Made by a program: the position numbers and the translations under genes. A DNA stretch of 64,000 nucleotides from Terriglobales bacterium (lineage in GTDB: Bacteria > Acidobacteriota > Terriglobia > Terriglobales > Acidobacteriaceae). The stretch lies in NCBI GenBank assembly GCA_035573675.1, contig DATMAB010000006.1:62001-126000 (forward strand), in the 5' to 3' direction. The first letter of the stretch is position 1, and every line of letters begins with the position of its first letter. The notes beneath the pieces were generated by a model that saw only the letters and a program-made list of their open reading frames with translations, had not been told where the DNA came from and did no database searches. Positions 61,885 through 64,000 of the stretch are shown here, one piece after another.

Positions 61885-62490
61885 CTACGCCCGAACGCGT
61901 GCTGGCGCGGGTTTCCACAAGGCCAGGAAGTTGGCCAGCATGCGCTTCCCATCCTCGGTCAGCACGCTCTCCGGATGGAACTGCACGCCTTCGACGGCCC
62001 AGTGCCGGTGCCGCAGCCCCATGATGACCGCCTCCCCTTCCCCGCGCACGGTGCGGGCGCTGACCTCCAACTCGCGCGGCAGGCCGTGCCGGCTGACCAT
62101 CAGCGAGTGATAGCGGGTCGCGGTCAGCGGCGAGGGCAGGCCGCGAAAAATCGTCCGGCCATCGTGTTCCACGCGGCTGGTCTTGCCGTGCATCAGGCGC
62201 GGCGCACGAACTACGCGTCCGCCGAACGCCTCTCCGATGGCTTGGTGCCCGAGGCAAACGCCCAGAATGGCCGCCCGCCCGGCAAAGCGCCGGATGAGCG
62301 GGATGGAAATGCCCGCCTCCCGCGGCGTGCCCGGCCCCGGCGAGATCACGATGCGCTCCGGCCTGAGCGCTTCCACCTCTTCCAGCGTCACCTGATCGTT
62401 GCGCCGCACCTCCACCTCCGCCCCCAACTCGCCCAGGTACTGGACCAGGTTGTAGGTAAAGGAATCGTAGTTGTCGAGAACGAAGACCAT
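61885..62490 (-). CDS. trpG: Anthranilate synthase component II (glutamine amidotransferase)
   Basis: Supplies ammonia to TrpE (may also serve PabB). 201 residues: [19 protein letters not shown], the oxyanion segment [10 protein letters not shown], catalytic Cys in [10 protein letters not shown] and His/Glu in [13 protein letters not shown] 62490 is directly against the inverted repeat, which leaves no Shine-Dalgarno. In most bacteria trpG follows trpE directly; here a four-helix-bundle gene stands between them. Confidence 0.95.
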   Translation of the reverse strand: MVFVLDNYDSFTYNLVQYLGELGAEVEVRRNDQVTLEEVEALRPERIVISPGPGTPREAGISIPLIRRFAGRAAILGVCLGHQAIGEAFGGRVVRAPRLMHGKTSRVEHDGRTIFRGLPSPLTATRYHSLMVSRHGLPRELEVSARTVRGEGEAVIMGLRHRHWAVEGVQFHPESVLTEDGKRMLANFLALWKPAPARVRA

Positions 62491-62520
62491 AGTGGCTAGT
62501 GGTCAGTGGTTAGTGGTTAG
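62491..62520. repeat. Left arm of the trpE/trpG four-helix-bundle element
   Basis: Heptamer units AGTGGCT, AGTGGTC, AGTGGTT, AGTGGTT. Identical to the reverse complement of the right arm at 27 of 30 positions. It contains the four-helix-bundle stop codon and touches the trpG ATG. Confidence 0.9.
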
Positions 62521-62893
62521 TTTCGGAAGCCCCTCGATCGCCGAGGGACGACATTAGACCGTTCAGAATTCTACCGACCTCGGCGGAATGAGAGGTCAGG
62601 GCATCGGCGTCCTTCCTGCTCAGGTACTTCAGCTTCTCGGCAATGCGCAATTGCGTGTTGAGTTCGTACAAGGAACCCCTTGCATGACCAAGGAACTGTT
62701 TGAACTCGCCGGTCGAAAGCCTGCCCTGGCCTTCCGCAATATTGCTCGGAATCGAAACTGCCGCCCGGCGTAACTGCGCCGTCAGTCCGTAGACTTCGTC
62801 CCTTGGGAAACTCTTGGTAGCTCGATAGACCTCCGCGACCAGGTCAACGGCCTTTTGCCACGCAATCAGGTCCTCATACGAGTGTAAGGCCAT
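62510..62893 (-). CDS. Four-helix-bundle protein (S23/Avd family) between trpE and trpG
   Basis: 127 residues, family pattern HSYEDLIAWQKAVDLVAEVYRATKSFP, YGLTAQLRRAAVSIPSNIAEGQGRLSTGEFKQFLGHARGSLYELNTQLRIAEKL. It belongs to a different subgroup from the protein at 47387 (DLxxWQKA versus LKxRTxxFALR), so the two are not a recent duplicate. ATG 62893 has AAGGGG six nt upstream. Final residues TNH and the stop are encoded in the repeat arm. No reverse transcriptase nearby. Confidence 0.92.
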   Translation of the reverse strand: MALHSYEDLIAWQKAVDLVAEVYRATKSFPRDEVYGLTAQLRRAAVSIPSNIAEGQGRLSTGEFKQFLGHARGSLYELNTQLRIAEKLKYLSRKDADALTSHSAEVGRILNGLMSSLGDRGASETNH

Positions 62894-62920
62894 CTTTCGC
62901 CCCTTTCGGTTTTCTGTTTG

Positions 62921-62950
62921 CTAGCCACTAGCCACTAACCACTAGCCACT
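62921..62950. repeat. Right arm of the trpE/trpG four-helix-bundle element
   Basis: Heptamer units CTAGCCA, CTAGCCA, CTAACCA, CTAGCCA. Complement of 62491-62520. Supplies the TAG stop of trpE (62942-62944) and its last codons. Confidence 0.9.
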
Positions 62951-64000
62951 TGATGCCCGCGCCATTTCCACCGCCCGCATCACCCCCCTCGCCTTGTTCC
63001 AACACTCCTCCCACTCCCGCTCCGGCCGGCTGTCGGCCACGATCCCCGCGCCCGCCTGCACGTACGCCCGGCCGTCCCGTGCCAGCAGCGTGCGGATGGC
63101 GATGCAGGAATCCAGGTTGCCGGCGAAGTCGGCGTAGAGCACCGCGCCGCCGTAGAGACCGCGCCGCACCGGCTCCAGCTCCTCGATGAGCTGCATCGAG
63201 CGCACTTTCGGGGCCCCGGTCAGCGTGCCCGCGGGGAAGCAGGCCGTGAAGGCGTCGAGCGCGTCCAGCCCCGGACGCAGGCGCGCCTCCAATGCCGACA
63301 CCAGGTGCATCACGTGCGAATAGCGCTCCACGAACATCAGGTCGCGCACCCGCACCGAGCCGTATTCCGCCACCCGGCCCAGGTCGTTACGCCCCAGGTC
63401 CACCAGCATCACGTGCTCGGCGCGCTCCTTTTCGTCGGCGCGCAATTCTTCTTCCAGACGGAGGTCGGCGGTCTCGTCGGCGCCGCGCGGGCGCGTTCCC
63501 GCAATCGGCCGGTACTCCAGCCGTCGCCCCGTGACCTTCACCAGCATCTCCGGAGACGACCCCAGCACTTCGGTCTCTCCCATGCGCAGGTAGTAGAGAT
63601 ACGGCGAAGGATTGACGGCCCGCAGAGCGCGGTAGATGGCGAACGGCTCCACGCCCGGCTGAAAGTCGCACCGCAGCGAGAGCACGGTCTGGTACACGTC
63701 CCCGCGCGCAATGTGCCGCTTGATGCTCCGGACGCCCTCCATGTACTGCCGGCGCGTTGCGCTGCTGCGCACTTGCATACGCCGCAGTCGCCCCGCAGCC
63801 TGCAAGCCGCGCAGGTCCGCAGGACGCACACCGCGCGCCAGGCGTCGCTCGATGGCAGCGATATCCTCCACCGCCCGCTCATATGCGCGCCGCAGCGCCG
63901 CCGCCGATTTGTCCCCCACGTCGGCTGCGGCCAGAATGTGGATCTGGTGGCGCACGTGGTCGAAGGCCAGCAGCCGGTCGAAGAACATCAGGACGCCGTC
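62942..64000 (-). CDS. trpE: Anthranilate synthase component I / PabB-type chorismate-binding enzyme (N-terminus beyond window)
   Basis: Makes anthranilate from chorismate with TrpG. The visible 352 residues are the chorismate-binding domain: YRPIAGTRPRG, EKERAEHVMLVDLGRNDLGRV, FPAGTLTGAPKVRSMQLIEELEP and YVQAGAGIVADSRPEREWEE, all active-site landmarks. The frame is open to base 64000. TrpE rather than PabB is favoured by the trpG neighbour, but not proven. The stop and last residues SSG come from the repeat arm. Confidence 0.93.
   Translation of the reverse strand, partial: DGVLMFFDRLLAFDHVRHQIHILAAADVGDKSAAALRRAYERAVEDIAAIERRLARGVRPADLRGLQAAGRLRRMQVRSSATRRQYMEGVRSIKRHIARGDVYQTVLSLRCDFQPGVEPFAIYRALRAVNPSPYLYYLRMGETEVLGSSPEMLVKVTGRRLEYRPIAGTRPRGADETADLRLEEELRADEKERAEHVMLVDLGRNDLGRVAEYGSVRVRDLMFVERYSHVMHLVSALEARLRPGLDALDAFTACFPAGTLTGAPKVRSMQLIEELEPVRRGLYGGAVLYADFAGNLDSCIAIRTLLARDGRAYVQAGAGIVADSRPEREWEECWNKARGVMRAVEMARASSG

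Overview
The window is high-GC bacterial DNA that most resembles Acidobacteriota (class not resolvable from sequence alone). Reasons: an actABCDEF alternative complex III locus fused to a caa3-type oxidase locus, an Aas-type MFS/acyltransferase/ligase fusion, a single-permease osmoprotectant ABC set, and gaps between genes filled with short tandem heptamer/octamer arrays and hairpin repeats, a style I associate with that phylum. About 55 protein genes and one tRNA are seen. There is no rRNA, CRISPR array, transposase or phage gene.

Layout. 1-2517 is the 3' part of an RND efflux permease. 3190-15672 is one long plus-strand respiratory operon: alternative complex III, an unassigned one-TM protein, SCO copper chaperone and cytochrome c oxidase subunits II, I, III and IV. 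Most junctions are ATGA-type overlaps. 15771-21784 (minus) holds a GntR regulator, a DUF4198 protein and the Aas-type phospholipid remodelling fusion, with a plus-strand zinc-ribbon membrane protein among them. 21850-24915 is an osmoprotectant ABC transporter whose ATPase and permease genes lie 640 bp apart; the permease has its own near-consensus promoter and structured leader. 24970-37520 is mixed metabolism and transport: DUF711, SLC13 and AzgA carriers, ferredoxin-NADP reductase, methyltransferase, aminotransferase, EVE, beta-propeller, DUF72, aldehyde dehydrogenase and a divergent GalT.

37600-44530 is an efflux locus: a secreted Cys-rich protein diverges from a TolC/MFP/RND/DUF2892 operon. 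The intergenic DNA has CRP/FNR-type palindromes, and a candidate small RNA lies next door. 44598-54953 is housekeeping: tRNA-Pro(CGG), BON protein, purM, purN, tyrS, lipid kinase, sppA, HU/IHF, pgeF and pckA. 55029-64000 (mostly minus) carries a GAF/PP2C phosphatase, apt, acyP, efp, TonB and FecR-like proteins, a PilZ protein, trpG and the 3' part of trpE.

The most unusual signal is a set of inverted repeats built from 7-8 nt units that sit between the stop codon of one gene and the start of the next. Two of them (purN/tyrS and trpE/trpG) enclose a four-helix-bundle (S23/Avd-family) gene, so the transcript would place that gene in the loop of a ~30 bp stem. A third (purM/purN) has the same architecture but is empty. 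The repeats supply stop codons to neighbouring genes and abut starts that lack Shine-Dalgarno sequences. This resembles the architecture of 23S rRNA intervening sequences, but inside protein operons.

All alignments and structures were done by eye; no search or folding program was run.
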